Origin: Heterotrichella gracilis
Lineage: Eukaryota; Sar; Xanthophyceae; Tribonematales; Xanthonemataceae
NCBI GenBank assembly: GCA_032358255.1
Contig: JAULBX010011099.1
Location: 682,001-746,000 of the forward strand
Length of the DNA stretch: 64,000 nucleotides
Direction: 5' to 3'
This document shows positions 15,136-24,954 of this stretch, piece after piece. Numbering within the stretch: position 1 is the stretch's first letter; each line of letters opens with the position of its first letter. Made by a program: the position numbers and the translations under genes. The notes beneath the pieces were generated by a model. That model was given only the letters and a program-made list of their open reading frames with translations. It was not told the origin of the DNA and searched no databases.

Positions 15136-17957
15136 GGCAATGTTATTTCTTGAATTTGATTTTTGAAATTATTATCTCTGAGTGTGCTTGGGATATATAT
15201 TTGTTCTATTCCGCCTGGTAAGTGAGGATTTATAATGCCTTGCGTAATCTGTTGTCTGGCCGCAGCGCCTTTCCATACTTTTAGGCTTTGGTTATTTGGC
15301 ACTTGATATTCATATATTTTTTCAAAGCTGTTCCACTCTGGTTGAACTGCTGTGCCTCCTATTACGTCACTTAATTTTGATGGCTTTTCTAATGTCCAAT
15401 ATGCCCCAGCAGAATTACCACCAGTTACTCTATATATTTTTGTTCCTGCTGGTATTTCATAGGCTACTGCATCAACAAAGTTGCTTGCTTCTGCAGCTGA
15501 TAAGTCTAGCGCAGAGTTATTCCAATATGAATTAGTTTTGCCTGATGTCAAACCGTTCGAAAAATAATTCGTTTTAGAAATACCTGGTATGTTATCCCAA
15601 TCTTCAATGTGCACTCTTTGATGGTATACACTCAAAGATGTTTCTAATTTACTAAACAAATCTGATTTGTTCGTTGATTTTTTAAATGCTGCTTTAATTT
15701 TTTCGGGATCTAAACCTTGGTTAATCCAATTTGTTAATTTTGTTTTTGTTCCGGCTCCAAGGACAAATTCTAAATCATCTAACCATTTTAAATCCATCAC
15801 CCCCGCCCACCTCAACACCTCATCCGGGTCATTCACCACTTTTTGTCTCCAGTTGGGTTCATCAAAGGCTTTTGTTAAAAACTCGCGTCGTTTGGCTTCA
15901 CTAAGTTCGCTGCTTACATGGCTTAAAAGTTTTTCACTTTTTGGCGGAAGCAACAAAAGTTCATTAACCACAGTAGGATTATCATTTATTTTAGTGATCA
16001 AACTCGCGCTTACATCTTTTGGATTGATGTGAAATAAGCCGGTGATCAAATCATCGTCTTGTTTAGCAGCTAGTATTGCGTCGCCATCCTTTATGAGTTT
16101 GCTGCCAATATTCATGGATTTTATGCCATCGGCAATTCCATTTACGGCTATTTTTAGGCCCCGCACTACTTCGGGTAGAACAAAACTTAAACCGGCTTCC
16201 GCAGCTTGCGCAAATTGCACCTCCCCTAAAAAGTACGCAACCGCTAAGGCATCGGCAACAAAGTCAAATCCGGTAGGCGCTAAGATCAAAGAAGCTATGT
16301 TTAAGCTCTCAGCAATGATATCCGAACTGCCACCTTGCGGACAACTACCAACTGCAATGTCAGTTGGCAAACCAACATTTGAAATAAGGGCATCGATTCT
16401 ATCAGTGGTGAAGTGATCTTCATACAAGTCTTTAATGTGCCTTAATGCCGCTGCTTCAACAAATTCTTTGTTTTGTAAATACTGCTCCTTAAAATTGATT
16501 TCGGCATCTCGAAACTCAGGAGCTTTGGCCGATTTGACGTAACATAGTTTTATTTTATTGTTCAGCGATCGCAGTTCTGTCAGAATATCTAATATCCGCG
16601 CCGTTTGTTCTGTGTTTTGCAGTCGATTTTCCTGATTTTCTACTTGTTGTCTCAAGTGAAAGATCTCCTCAAAGGCCTTGTCCAATTTTAGAACATGGAT
16701 ATAGATCTGCTCTTTGCCTTTAACCGCTTCTCCTTTATAGAAATAAGCGGTGGTTAATAAACCGTTTACCTTAGCCACCTGATAACACAGAATAAGAGGC
16801 TTGGGTATGTTTTTATAAAGATTCGCGAAGCGCCAACTGATGCCGCTTTCATAGTTTGTGCCACTATTATTGTAATTGGCGAAATGAACGTCAGCTTTTG
16901 TTAACCAAGTGCCGTTTAATTGTTTTACGAGTAAAACTGAACTGTGTTCTGAATTACCTTCTTCTTCCATTTTTAAACAAAGAGCAAAAATGAAATTGTC
17001 GGAAAGATTATTCGAAAAACTTTGTACCGCCAGATCTCTGAATTTATCTAAGGAATCAGTTGGAATAAAATACTTAAGGGTTTGCGTGACAAAAAAACAA
17101 TTAATGCCTGTTTTGTTATATAACATCCGGCATCGAAAATCCAAGTCGTTTTGGGAACAATCGCCTAAACTGCCATTTAGATCAACTATGTACTCTCCTT
17201 CTGCCGTGTTAACATTTACGGCGCAATTAACACAAGGACTTGTGCTATTTACCGTTGTTGTGTGAGACGAGGAGCTTGTTAAAAGGCCATAACGCAAGGT
17301 AATATTGGTGTTAATATGAGCGGCATCTGATGCCCAGTTATCAAATCTTTTTTGGCGAGTGGCTGCTACATGCTGATTATAAGCGCTGCTGTTATAAACG
17401 CCTGGACAATCAGCATGATTATATAAAATGGTTTGATAAGCATCTATGGATTGCTCGTAAATTTCATTGATTCCTTCCGGCATCGAGCTTGTTTCTTCCG
17501 CGGATAGTAATCTTTCACCTAAGGATTTGCAAAAGAAAGAGTCAAGTGAATCTGTGTCTTTCAGTGGCAACCGGCAACTTGTGAGATCGGATGTGGCAAA
17601 CGTTTCATACCTAAGTTTATCGCTGAGTTCAGAATTTTGGAGCGCGCTGAATTCAGCGGTTATCATATTGACGTTTGTATTTTGAGTGCTTGTAAAATTT
17701 TGAAACAGCTTAAACAAATGTTCACTCAATCCCCCAAGTTTATCTAAGGATTGATTCTCTACCCGGTATTGAATTTTGATGCCATTGCCATTTTCAAATG
17801 CTTTTAAGCGATCGCGGATGGGTTTGGCGCGGGTATTAAATAACACATCGGCGATGTTTTCGGAAGCAGCTTTTTGCGTGTTTTTGAGAGAGTCTTCTTG
17901 TGAAGCACTTCTGAAAAAGATTAAAAGGAGACAAAGAGAAATTAAATAGTGTTTCAT
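15129..17957 (-). CDS. Large exported protein with C-terminal ADP-ribosyltransferase/TNT-like toxin tip
   Basis: Starting at 17957 gives a signal peptide (about 1-20, 'LISLCLLLIFFRSASQ') and a 941-residue product; the frame is open from 18005. About 600 residues of unfamiliar, partly coiled-coil sequence come first. A hydrophobic A/G-rich stretch follows ('LNIASLILAPTGFDFVADAL'), then a helical pre-toxin region with 'NPTVVNELLLLP' and 'WRQKVVNDPDEVLRWA'. The last 140 or so residues have 'AYEIPAGTKIYRVTGGNS', 'GAYWTLEKPSKLSDV' and 'INPHLPGGIEQIYIP', an arrangement like ADP-ribosyltransferase or TNT-type toxin domains. It appears whole. It is followed by an overlapping small gene and preceded by a TANFOR-type gene. 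Enzyme activity is inferred. Confidence 0.65.
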   Translation of the reverse strand: MKHYLISLCLLLIFFRSASQEDSLKNTQKAASENIADVLFNTRAKPIRDRLKAFENGNGIKIQYRVENQSLDKLGGLSEHLFKLFQNFTSTQNTNVNMITAEFSALQNSELSDKLRYETFATSDLTSCRLPLKDTDSLDSFFCKSLGERLLSAEETSSMPEGINEIYEQSIDAYQTILYNHADCPGVYNSSAYNQHVAATRQKRFDNWASDAAHINTNITLRYGLLTSSSSHTTTVNSTSPCVNCAVNVNTAEGEYIVDLNGSLGDCSQNDLDFRCRMLYNKTGINCFFVTQTLKYFIPTDSLDKFRDLAVQSFSNNLSDNFIFALCLKMEEEGNSEHSSVLLVKQLNGTWLTKADVHFANYNNSGTNYESGISWRFANLYKNIPKPLILCYQVAKVNGLLTTAYFYKGEAVKGKEQIYIHVLKLDKAFEEIFHLRQQVENQENRLQNTEQTARILDILTELRSLNNKIKLCYVKSAKAPEFRDAEINFKEQYLQNKEFVEAAALRHIKDLYEDHFTTDRIDALISNVGLPTDIAVGSCPQGGSSDIIAESLNIASLILAPTGFDFVADALAVAYFLGEVQFAQAAEAGLSFVLPEVVRGLKIAVNGIADGIKSMNIGSKLIKDGDAILAAKQDDDLITGLFHINPKDVSASLITKINDNPTVVNELLLLPPKSEKLLSHVSSELSEAKRREFLTKAFDEPNWRQKVVNDPDEVLRWAGVMDLKWLDDLEFVLGAGTKTKLTNWINQGLDPEKIKAAFKKSTNKSDLFSKLETSLSVYHQRVHIEDWDNIPGISKTNYFSNGLTSGKTNSYWNNSALDLSAAEASNFVDAVAYEIPAGTKIYRVTGGNSAGAYWTLEKPSKLSDVIGGTAVQPEWNSFEKIYEYQVPNNQSLKVWKGAAARQQITQGIINPHLPGGIEQIYIPSTLRDNNFKNQIQEITLPW

Positions 17958-18005
17958 GTTTTTAATGTTGGAGCTATACTTCTTTAATATTGCCATTTTC
18001 AACAC

Positions 18006-18108
18006 AGAGTTCTCTGGGGCTCTGAGGCACTGAGAATATTCCTTGTGCCTAACAAAAGATCTCTCTGTGCCTCTGCGCCTTTGCGCCTCTGTGTCGAAAA
18101 ACTTATAA
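18006..18108. repeat. Low-complexity intergenic block, CTCTGTGCCTCTGCGCC type
   Basis: The gap between the two large genes is filled with short near-repeats of CTCTG, GTGCC and TGCGCC, for example TCTGTGCCTCTGCGCC. The same vocabulary on either strand recurs at 24955-25313, 28626-28742 and 56900-57070, so this is a dispersed low-complexity family of the genome. Confidence 0.6.
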
Positions 18109-18111
18109 TCA

Positions 18112-21100
18112 TCAATTAATTATTTGTTGTTGACTTAAACTGTAATGCACCGGCGTGTTAAACGCTAAGCTATATCCAATCACCGTGATGCTTCCTGACA
18201 TACTTCCGTGCAATTCCGATTCGGGAGTGCTTTTGTAGGTGAGTGTGCCGGCTAAGCTAATGCCTGCTAATGTCAAGGATCCGTTTCCGACCGAGGTCTC
18301 GTACTCCACACCAATAGCGGCACTCATCCAGGCAGAAATGGAGGCTTCATTAATTTTGAACGTAGGATCCCATTCCACACTGGCATAGGCATTATATCCA
18401 AAGTCCATACTGGCAAATCCTCGTACTTTAATTCCGGTGAATTGTACCCATGGACTTTCTGCCGATAAAGACACATTCATATTTAAGCCCGTTGTAAAGC
18501 CACTATTACTTAGTTGCATAAAAGCCGTATTGCTTAAAAAATCTTTACATAAAATTTTGACACCAATGGGATTGGTTTGAGTCCCCACCCACACCTTCCA
18601 ATCATTAGGACCTTTTAGATCTAATCCTACATCTCCTCCCGCACAAATGATCGGCGCAGTGTTTAGTGTCACATTAAAATTTCCGGCAATCTTGCTGTAC
18701 TCCGGCGTTTTGTAATATCCCAGAGTACCTGTACCGGTTACAAATCCCGGCGCCTGATAACGGCCATTCACTTTGGTGAAATTGAGCACCGAGGCACTTC
18801 CTGCTAATTGAATGTAAAATCCACCATCATTAAACTCCGCTTCTGCTCCCAGATCAAACAAATAGGTTTTTCCGGAAGTGGCATTATCATAAAAATAAAA
18901 TTTACATCCCACCCCAAATTTGTTGGTCTTGTCAGGCACAACAGTAGTGGTTCCCGTTTTTTTCATTTTACTAAAAGCATATCCTTCTACACCATACCAT
19001 GTTACCGGTGCCGGGTTCAGAGGAATGTTAAAACCGCTGACATTCAAATGCACAAACCAGTAAGTAAAGTTTTGTGTCAGTTGTGTGGTTTTTCCATTCA
19101 GAAAAAAAGCGCTGATCTCAATGGGATTGTCTTTTTTCGGAACCTTCACACGCACGAGTACATCGGCTTGCCAGCTGTCACCATAAACTGGATCATCTTT
19201 TGTAAAATTCAAGGAGCCTCTAATATCAAGGGCCGGACTAACAATATAAATGTTCGTCGGATCAAACTTGACGATCTTATCCAGCTGTCCGTTTTTTAAT
19301 TTTTCACCAAGATTGGTAAAATCAAATTTCACCACACTGAGCAAGGCTCCAACATAAGGACCGGCTTTATCTGAAACAGCCTGAGAGAGTTGATTGCTGA
19401 TGGCAGCAGAAATACCTTTTGCCAGTAATTGATTTAAGATCTGATTCGAAATAGCGTTCCAGTCAATCCCATTAATAGCATCATCCACCAGGCTTTCGGC
19501 GGTATTGATAAAATTCGCGGCATTGGCATTCACGATCACATCTTTCACTGTATCGGCAATGTTTTGAAAAAGAGTGCCGCTGTTTTGTAAAATAGTTTCA
19601 AGATTGATCTGGGCATTAGCTCCGTCATTAATTAATTTTTTTCCGGCAGAAGAAATTTCAACTTGCACAAAGTGTTTTATTTTTCCGGTCACCCCCAGTT
19701 GTACAAAGTTGCCCAGTTTAGATGTGATGTTGGTTTCAAAACTAATCCCCACCGATGAACGAATTCCCGAACTAATATTTGTACTAGTGGTCATCAACAC
19801 TTCATGAATGGCCGTGTGATAACTTTCTTCTACCTGTGCTTTTAGGCTGGCTTCCAGTCTGGCAAAAACAGAGGCGAGGGACGAATTTACTTTGGTATTG
19901 ATGGGATTCACAATTTTGCCGTTAATGGCTGTTCTGACTTTGCCCATGGTTTTATCTGAAATGTTTTGAATGGGTTGATTGATTTGATCGATGACACTCT
20001 CCACCACTTTGTTCAGTATAAAATTTAATAGGCCTTTTGAATTGCTGACCTGCGATTGCAACACCAGGTCATTATCAAGTACCGATCGAAAACGATTGAG
20101 TAGGAGCCAGTCCTGATCAGAAATAAATTTGCTGCGAATGAATGGTTTAAGGCGATACACAATGTCGATGCTTTGTTTGATCTGCATCACCACATTGTTC
20201 GGAACAAGAGGCACTGCTCCGTTAGGATCAAGTGGATTCACAGGTATAGTATCAATGGCACTAATACCTAATTGATCAAGCGCATCGTTCAAACCCATCG
20301 TAACAGCGGTAGAATAACCGGAAGTACTGCTTTGGTAACTTGTATTAGAGGAAGAAGTCGAAGTGCTAAGGGAGGCTGTGCTCAAGGTTTGTGTCACAAA
20401 TCCCATGGCCGTTAGTAAACTATTCTTACATATAGAATAGGCGTTTACCACCGGCGCACCGGTTTCACCACTGATCTCTTCATCCAAATTTATTTTGGCA
20501 CTGGCACCAAAGGCGTAGGCATTACCACTTCTTCCGCAACCTAAATAATCAACCGTGATATCAAAATTGCTGCTCTTGCCTTGTGCCTGATAGGTCAAAG
20601 CTGCTTTTCCATTGGGAACATCAAAACCAATATTGGTATTTCCCCAAACTGAAAAACGCTGAACGCCCGATATGTTAAGATCGAAATATGGCCAACTCAT
20701 ATCCAGATCCATTTCAATGCGGTTACGATTTTTAAAGACTGCTCGTTTTATGGTTATGGCAATCTTTTGATCGGCGCTTCCTAAAGGATTAAAAGTAAAT
20801 TGTGTGTTCGCTAAAGCGTTCACTAAATACCCTTCATTAAAACCATAATCAGTCAGTTCAATAAAATAGGGGTAGGTATTAGCTGTGTCTATTACAGGAA
20901 TCACAATGCCACCACTAATTCCGGCTCGTTCAATCTCACTTTCTTTTAAACGGGCATAAAAGTATCCTGATTTAGAAACAAAGGAATTAAATTTAACCGA
21001 GTCGTTAAATGCAAAGGGAACCGTAGCGGTAAAATGCAATCCTTTATGCGTGACATAAGCCCGATTGGTGTCTTGAAGCGTATTGGTAAAACTAAAATTT

Positions 21101-23196
21101 TTGGCGGCTGGCAGACGGATCTGTCCGCTTTTTTCAGCAAGCGCAGGCATTTTTAATTGTCCGGCTTCAATGAATAATCCTTTCCAAAGACTATCGGAAC
21201 TAAATTCGCCGGGGGATTGTTTTTCTGAAAAATCAAAAATGTAATGCGTTGGAAGAAAACCAAAATATGTGTGTTGTGCTAATTTTAGATCTTCTGAATT
21301 CTGGTTATTGGTTTCGCTGATGTAAAATAATTGACCGGCGTTTTGAAACGCGATGTTTGCGGCTCGGTTAGTTTGGTTAGAAACCTTGGCCGGTAATTGC
21401 ACAAATCCGTTAAAAGTAAATTCATATTTTGATTGATAGATATTTTGAACAGACGATTGATTCAGTTTCAGAATAAAACCAAAAGGCTCCATCAATTCGA
21501 TCTGATACGATCTTTGTAAAGGAATGGGGTAGGAATTACTGAGATAAAAACTGGAATTCGCGAGATTTAATAAACAACGTTGTGAGATCAGTTTTTCTTT
21601 TTGTTGCGAAGTTCCGGCATGTGGTAAATTCCATTCTGTTTTACCACTCAAGCGGAGCGCGTTAGTACTGACAAAAATACTATCCGGATGAAACAAGGCA
21701 GTTTGATTATCGGCATGTGTTTGTGGTTGCAAGGTATAATCGGGAGTGCTTATTTTATCGGCGATAGAACCCGAATTCATGACCCATTCATTATTTCCAA
21801 TAGACGTGATGCCAATGTTGTTAAACTTAAATTCACTTTGTAAAGTTCCCCAGGCTGAATTTAAATTGGTTTGACATTTTCCTGAAATGATATGATTTGT
21901 TTTGTCGTAGAAACTTAATTTGGTTACGGTCATTAAAAAGCCTCCGGCAATAAATGTTTCAATGTCGGGTGGACCAATAAAGGTGTACACTTTACTTTTA
22001 GCGATCTGTTGTGTGCCGCTTTCCGCATATACCTGCCAGGCATATTGGCCCATGCGTTGAATATTTGCCCAAAAAGTCACCGGAATGGTTTTGTCTATTT
22101 CTTCATAGGTCACGGCTAAATAACTTTGCTCATAAAAGGCGTTGTTTTCAAGAATGGCCTCTTCTGCATCCTGCGCACTATCTATCTCAACAAGTTTTAG
22201 CGTGTAAGTCACCAATTGATTTTCGAGCGCTTTTCTTGGTTTTTTCCATTTAAATTGTGAAGGTGTACTCAACAAAAATTGAAAGGTGTCTTCAGGCTTA
22301 ATGATATCGATCGTATCGTTTTCGGTATAACCGTATTGAAAATAAAAGGGTGTGGAGTAGCCATTGTTCTTAAAACTGCAACGACCGCTGCTTTCAATGG
22401 CGCGCACCGTGAACACATACCGTTTGCTTTTATCCAAAGGAGGATCGGTGTTCGAATACAAATAAGAACTTTGTGTGATTTCGTTAGATTGCCAGATCAA
22501 TAAAGCCTGATGATTAAGAATGGCTGTTATTGGATTTGTCCAGTCATTGTTCACTTCATATAGATCGATCTGGTACGATAATTCACTCAGATTTAAATTA
22601 CCGGTCGCGTTTCCAACCTGCCATTGAAATAAAATATTTTGTAGAGATATGTTTTCAATCACAGCGGCATTGGCAGGACTAATAATAAAAGGGGGATCAT
22701 TTAAAGACAGATAAGCGGATGACACAGACGGAAGCGAGAGCGCCTTTCCACTTTCATAATCAAGCGCTTCAAAACTAAAGCTGTAAAGACCTTCCGGTAA
22801 GCGGTTGTTGACTTCTAATTGTGCGCGGGTAATGCCACTAAAATTAAGATGATCGTAATTAAAAAAATAAGCCAGATCAGCTCCCTCTATTTCATATGGC
22901 TGTCCGGGTGCTACCACAAAGGGCGTTGGCGGTTTATATCCCGGTTTGGTTTGAATAATTAATCCGTTAGGACCACTAATTTTAAGACGCAAAGAAAAAT
23001 TCCAGCTTGTTTCGGTGAAATCAGTAAAATAAATACTGGTCTTTATTTTCGGTTTAAAGGGATTGGCATACTCATCTAAAAATAAAGTTTTTGGATTATT
23101 AAGCACTGTCACCAAGGCCGAAGGATAGGTTTGCGCGAAACCGGTAAAACCGAACAGAAAAAAGAGAAAATTAAAAATGGGTTTTTTGAGGCGCAT
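18112..23196 (-). CDS. Giant secreted TANFOR-type surface protein
   Basis: A 1694-residue exported protein with a signal peptide (1-21, ending GFAQ). Its first 180 residues match the pattern I know from Bacteroidota TANFOR-domain proteins: Y-P and V-x-P-near start, 'TLFLDEYANP', 'NFSLRLKISGPNGLIIQTKP', 'YEIEGADLAYFFNYDHLNFS', 'LPEGLYSFSFEALDYESGK' and 'LNDPPFIISPANAAVI'. Fibronectin-like repeats follow (to about 410), then beta-rich segments, a serine/threonine-rich linker near 945-965 ('LSTASLSTSTSSSNTSYQSS'), a helical stalk (about 1000-1230) and a beta-rich C-terminus that could form a barrel or fibre. No T9SS sorting domain is visible. It lies just upstream of the putative toxin gene, and I infer that it takes part in its display or delivery. 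Confidence 0.7.
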   Translation of the reverse strand: MRLKKPIFNFLFFLFGFTGFAQTYPSALVTVLNNPKTLFLDEYANPFKPKIKTSIYFTDFTETSWNFSLRLKISGPNGLIIQTKPGYKPPTPFVVAPGQPYEIEGADLAYFFNYDHLNFSGITRAQLEVNNRLPEGLYSFSFEALDYESGKALSLPSVSSAYLSLNDPPFIISPANAAVIENISLQNILFQWQVGNATGNLNLSELSYQIDLYEVNNDWTNPITAILNHQALLIWQSNEITQSSYLYSNTDPPLDKSKRYVFTVRAIESSGRCSFKNNGYSTPFYFQYGYTENDTIDIIKPEDTFQFLLSTPSQFKWKKPRKALENQLVTYTLKLVEIDSAQDAEEAILENNAFYEQSYLAVTYEEIDKTIPVTFWANIQRMGQYAWQVYAESGTQQIAKSKVYTFIGPPDIETFIAGGFLMTVTKLSFYDKTNHIISGKCQTNLNSAWGTLQSEFKFNNIGITSIGNNEWVMNSGSIADKISTPDYTLQPQTHADNQTALFHPDSIFVSTNALRLSGKTEWNLPHAGTSQQKEKLISQRCLLNLANSSFYLSNSYPIPLQRSYQIELMEPFGFILKLNQSSVQNIYQSKYEFTFNGFVQLPAKVSNQTNRAANIAFQNAGQLFYISETNNQNSEDLKLAQHTYFGFLPTHYIFDFSEKQSPGEFSSDSLWKGLFIEAGQLKMPALAEKSGQIRLPAAKNFSFTNTLQDTNRAYVTHKGLHFTATVPFAFNDSVKFNSFVSKSGYFYARLKESEIERAGISGGIVIPVIDTANTYPYFIELTDYGFNEGYLVNALANTQFTFNPLGSADQKIAITIKRAVFKNRNRIEMDLDMSWPYFDLNISGVQRFSVWGNTNIGFDVPNGKAALTYQAQGKSSNFDITVDYLGCGRSGNAYAFGASAKINLDEEISGETGAPVVNAYSICKNSLLTAMGFVTQTLSTASLSTSTSSSNTSYQSSTSGYSTAVTMGLNDALDQLGISAIDTIPVNPLDPNGAVPLVPNNVVMQIKQSIDIVYRLKPFIRSKFISDQDWLLLNRFRSVLDNDLVLQSQVSNSKGLLNFILNKVVESVIDQINQPIQNISDKTMGKVRTAINGKIVNPINTKVNSSLASVFARLEASLKAQVEESYHTAIHEVLMTTSTNISSGIRSSVGISFETNITSKLGNFVQLGVTGKIKHFVQVEISSAGKKLINDGANAQINLETILQNSGTLFQNIADTVKDVIVNANAANFINTAESLVDDAINGIDWNAISNQILNQLLAKGISAAISNQLSQAVSDKAGPYVGALLSVVKFDFTNLGEKLKNGQLDKIVKFDPTNIYIVSPALDIRGSLNFTKDDPVYGDSWQADVLVRVKVPKKDNPIEISAFFLNGKTTQLTQNFTYWFVHLNVSGFNIPLNPAPVTWYGVEGYAFSKMKKTGTTTVVPDKTNKFGVGCKFYFYDNATSGKTYLFDLGAEAEFNDGGFYIQLAGSASVLNFTKVNGRYQAPGFVTGTGTLGYYKTPEYSKIAGNFNVTLNTAPIICAGGDVGLDLKGPNDWKVWVGTQTNPIGVKILCKDFLSNTAFMQLSNSGFTTGLNMNVSLSAESPWVQFTGIKVRGFASMDFGYNAYASVEWDPTFKINEASISAWMSAAIGVEYETSVGNGSLTLAGISLAGTLTYKSTPESELHGSMSGSITVIGYSLAFNTPVHYSLSQQQIIN

Positions 23197-23625
23197 AATT
23201 TGGGTGGCAACAGCATCAATGAAGTGGAAAATTAAGACATAGTTTTAATGAACAAAAACAATTATGGGAGTAGAAAAAAACTATTTGCCTAATTGTTATT
23301 AGAGGACGACCATTCCTCAAATTATACCAATAAAATGCATAAAATGAATCAGGCATTTTTATTCAGTAGTAAAAAGACTGTATTTATAGGGGTTTAGTTA
23401 GATCAGAATCAAGTCTTATTTCATTTATACTGAAAAAGGAATCACTTATTCTCTATTTCTAAACAGAATCTTTTTACAAAAACGCAAGCAAATTTTGTTT
23501 TTTAGGGTCGTTTTTTTCATTTTGTTAAAATTTGCGGCACTTATGTAAAGAAAATGCTTATAAATCATTCATAAACTTCGTTTTTAGTTAAGCATGGACT
23601 TGTATCTTTAGTGTACATAATTAAA
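23197..23625. other. Divergent intergenic region upstream of the OmpA gene
   Basis: About 430 AT-rich bases between the divergent TANFOR and OmpA-family genes. TATCTTTA at 23603-23610 resembles a Bacteroidota -7 box and lies 15 bases before the ATG of the OmpA gene. I see no ORF or RNA gene here. Confidence 0.4.
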
Positions 23626-24954
23626 ATGAAAACACGCCTCCTTTTTATAGTTAGTCTATTTCTTACAATAAATACGTTTGCTCAATCATCGCCAAAAAAA
23701 ACGGGACTAAAACCCGGCATGATGATCACTGAAAGCATTAAGTATTACAAAGACAGTGTTAGTCCCGCCGTTTATGTTTTGCCAAACAATGCGCTTACCC
23801 TCTTTTACCGGTTTAACGAAGCCAATGGAAAAAAAGATAATTACGACAGTGTGTATGCCGTTGTGAATCACATTTACCGATTGAACCGTTATTTTGGGCC
23901 ACGACGGAAGCCCAGCAGAATTACCTGTGTGATTTACGTGAATCGAGTAGATGCAGAGGCGATGGCTTTAAAAAATAAGATCAATTCCTGGACAACAAAA
24001 ATTGGCGATTCATTAGTAAAAACAGAGCGAGCCGGATTTAATTTTAACCGTCCATGGCAATATCTGTTTATTAGTAAGCAGGAAGTAAAGTCACTTAGTA
24101 CGCAGAGCAACGATGCGGCTCAGGCAATGGCCAGCATTTTAGATGCGGCTAAATTGAGCATCATTGCGGCAGATGGCATGCTTTTAGAGTCTGCGCCCAT
24201 CAAGGCTTTTAAGTTTAATGGCAAAAAAGGAAGTGTAAAAGGAAAATTACTCACAGAGAAAGAAGGTAAAAAAGTGCCGGTGCCAAATGTGCTGGTGTCT
24301 TTGTTTCGAATGGGTGGCAATGAACAGGATTCGGCATTAACCGATGCCTACGGTGATTTTGAGTTAGGTGTGCCGGATGAAAATACAGAGTATAATATTG
24401 TGGTAAAGAACACATCCAAGGATCTGGATAATATTATTCTGGCAAATCAAAGTGGACAAGAAATTTCGCGTCTTCAAAAAACAAGTAAGGGATTCGAATA
24501 TAAATTAATTCCGGTGGAGGTATTAAAACTCACAGAGATGGAAGTGGAAGAAGATATTACGATGAAATTTAAAAAATTTGGTAGCAGTCAAAAAACTGAT
24601 CTCTTAGTGACTGAAAACATTCATTATGCCTTGGCTCAGTATAAGATAGAAGATGATTCAAAATCAACCTTAGATAAGGTGGTAAAGATCCTAAAGGAAA
24701 ATCCGAAAGTTAAATTGGATGTAATTTCACACACAGATGCTCAGGGTATTGATAAAGATAATCAGCTTTTATCAGAAAAACGTTCCAGATCTGTAGTGGA
24801 ATATCTCATAAATAAAGGAATTGATAAAAACCGTTTAAAGGCCATAGGTAAGGGCGAGACGGAGATCAGAAATCGTTGTACAAATGATGTGGATTGTTCA
24901 GATATGGAACATGAATACAATCGGAGAACGGAGTTTAAGTTTTCTAAGACTTAG
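23626..24954 (+). CDS. OmpA-family outer-membrane protein
   Basis: A protein of about 442 residues when started at 23626, which gives 'MKTRLLFIVSLFLTINTFAQ' as signal peptide; an upstream GTG at 23611 is less likely. The N-terminal 200 residues are unfamiliar. Residues about 205-290 look like a carboxypeptidase-regulatory or CNA-B fold ('VKGKLLTEKEGKKVPVPNVL', 'DSALTDAYGDFELGVPDENT'). The last 120 residues are an OmpA C-terminal peptidoglycan-binding domain ('LDVISHTDAQGIDKDNQLLS', 'RSRSVVEYLINKGIDKNRLK', 'GKGETEIRNRC', 'EYNRRTEF'). It probably links the outer membrane to peptidoglycan. It stands as a single gene. Confidence 0.88.
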   Translation: MKTRLLFIVSLFLTINTFAQSSPKKTGLKPGMMITESIKYYKDSVSPAVYVLPNNALTLFYRFNEANGKKDNYDSVYAVVNHIYRLNRYFGPRRKPSRITCVIYVNRVDAEAMALKNKINSWTTKIGDSLVKTERAGFNFNRPWQYLFISKQEVKSLSTQSNDAAQAMASILDAAKLSIIAADGMLLESAPIKAFKFNGKKGSVKGKLLTEKEGKKVPVPNVLVSLFRMGGNEQDSALTDAYGDFELGVPDENTEYNIVVKNTSKDLDNIILANQSGQEISRLQKTSKGFEYKLIPVEVLKLTEMEVEEDITMKFKKFGSSQKTDLLVTENIHYALAQYKIEDDSKSTLDKVVKILKENPKVKLDVISHTDAQGIDKDNQLLSEKRSRSVVEYLINKGIDKNRLKAIGKGETEIRNRCTNDVDCSDMEHEYNRRTEFKFSKT

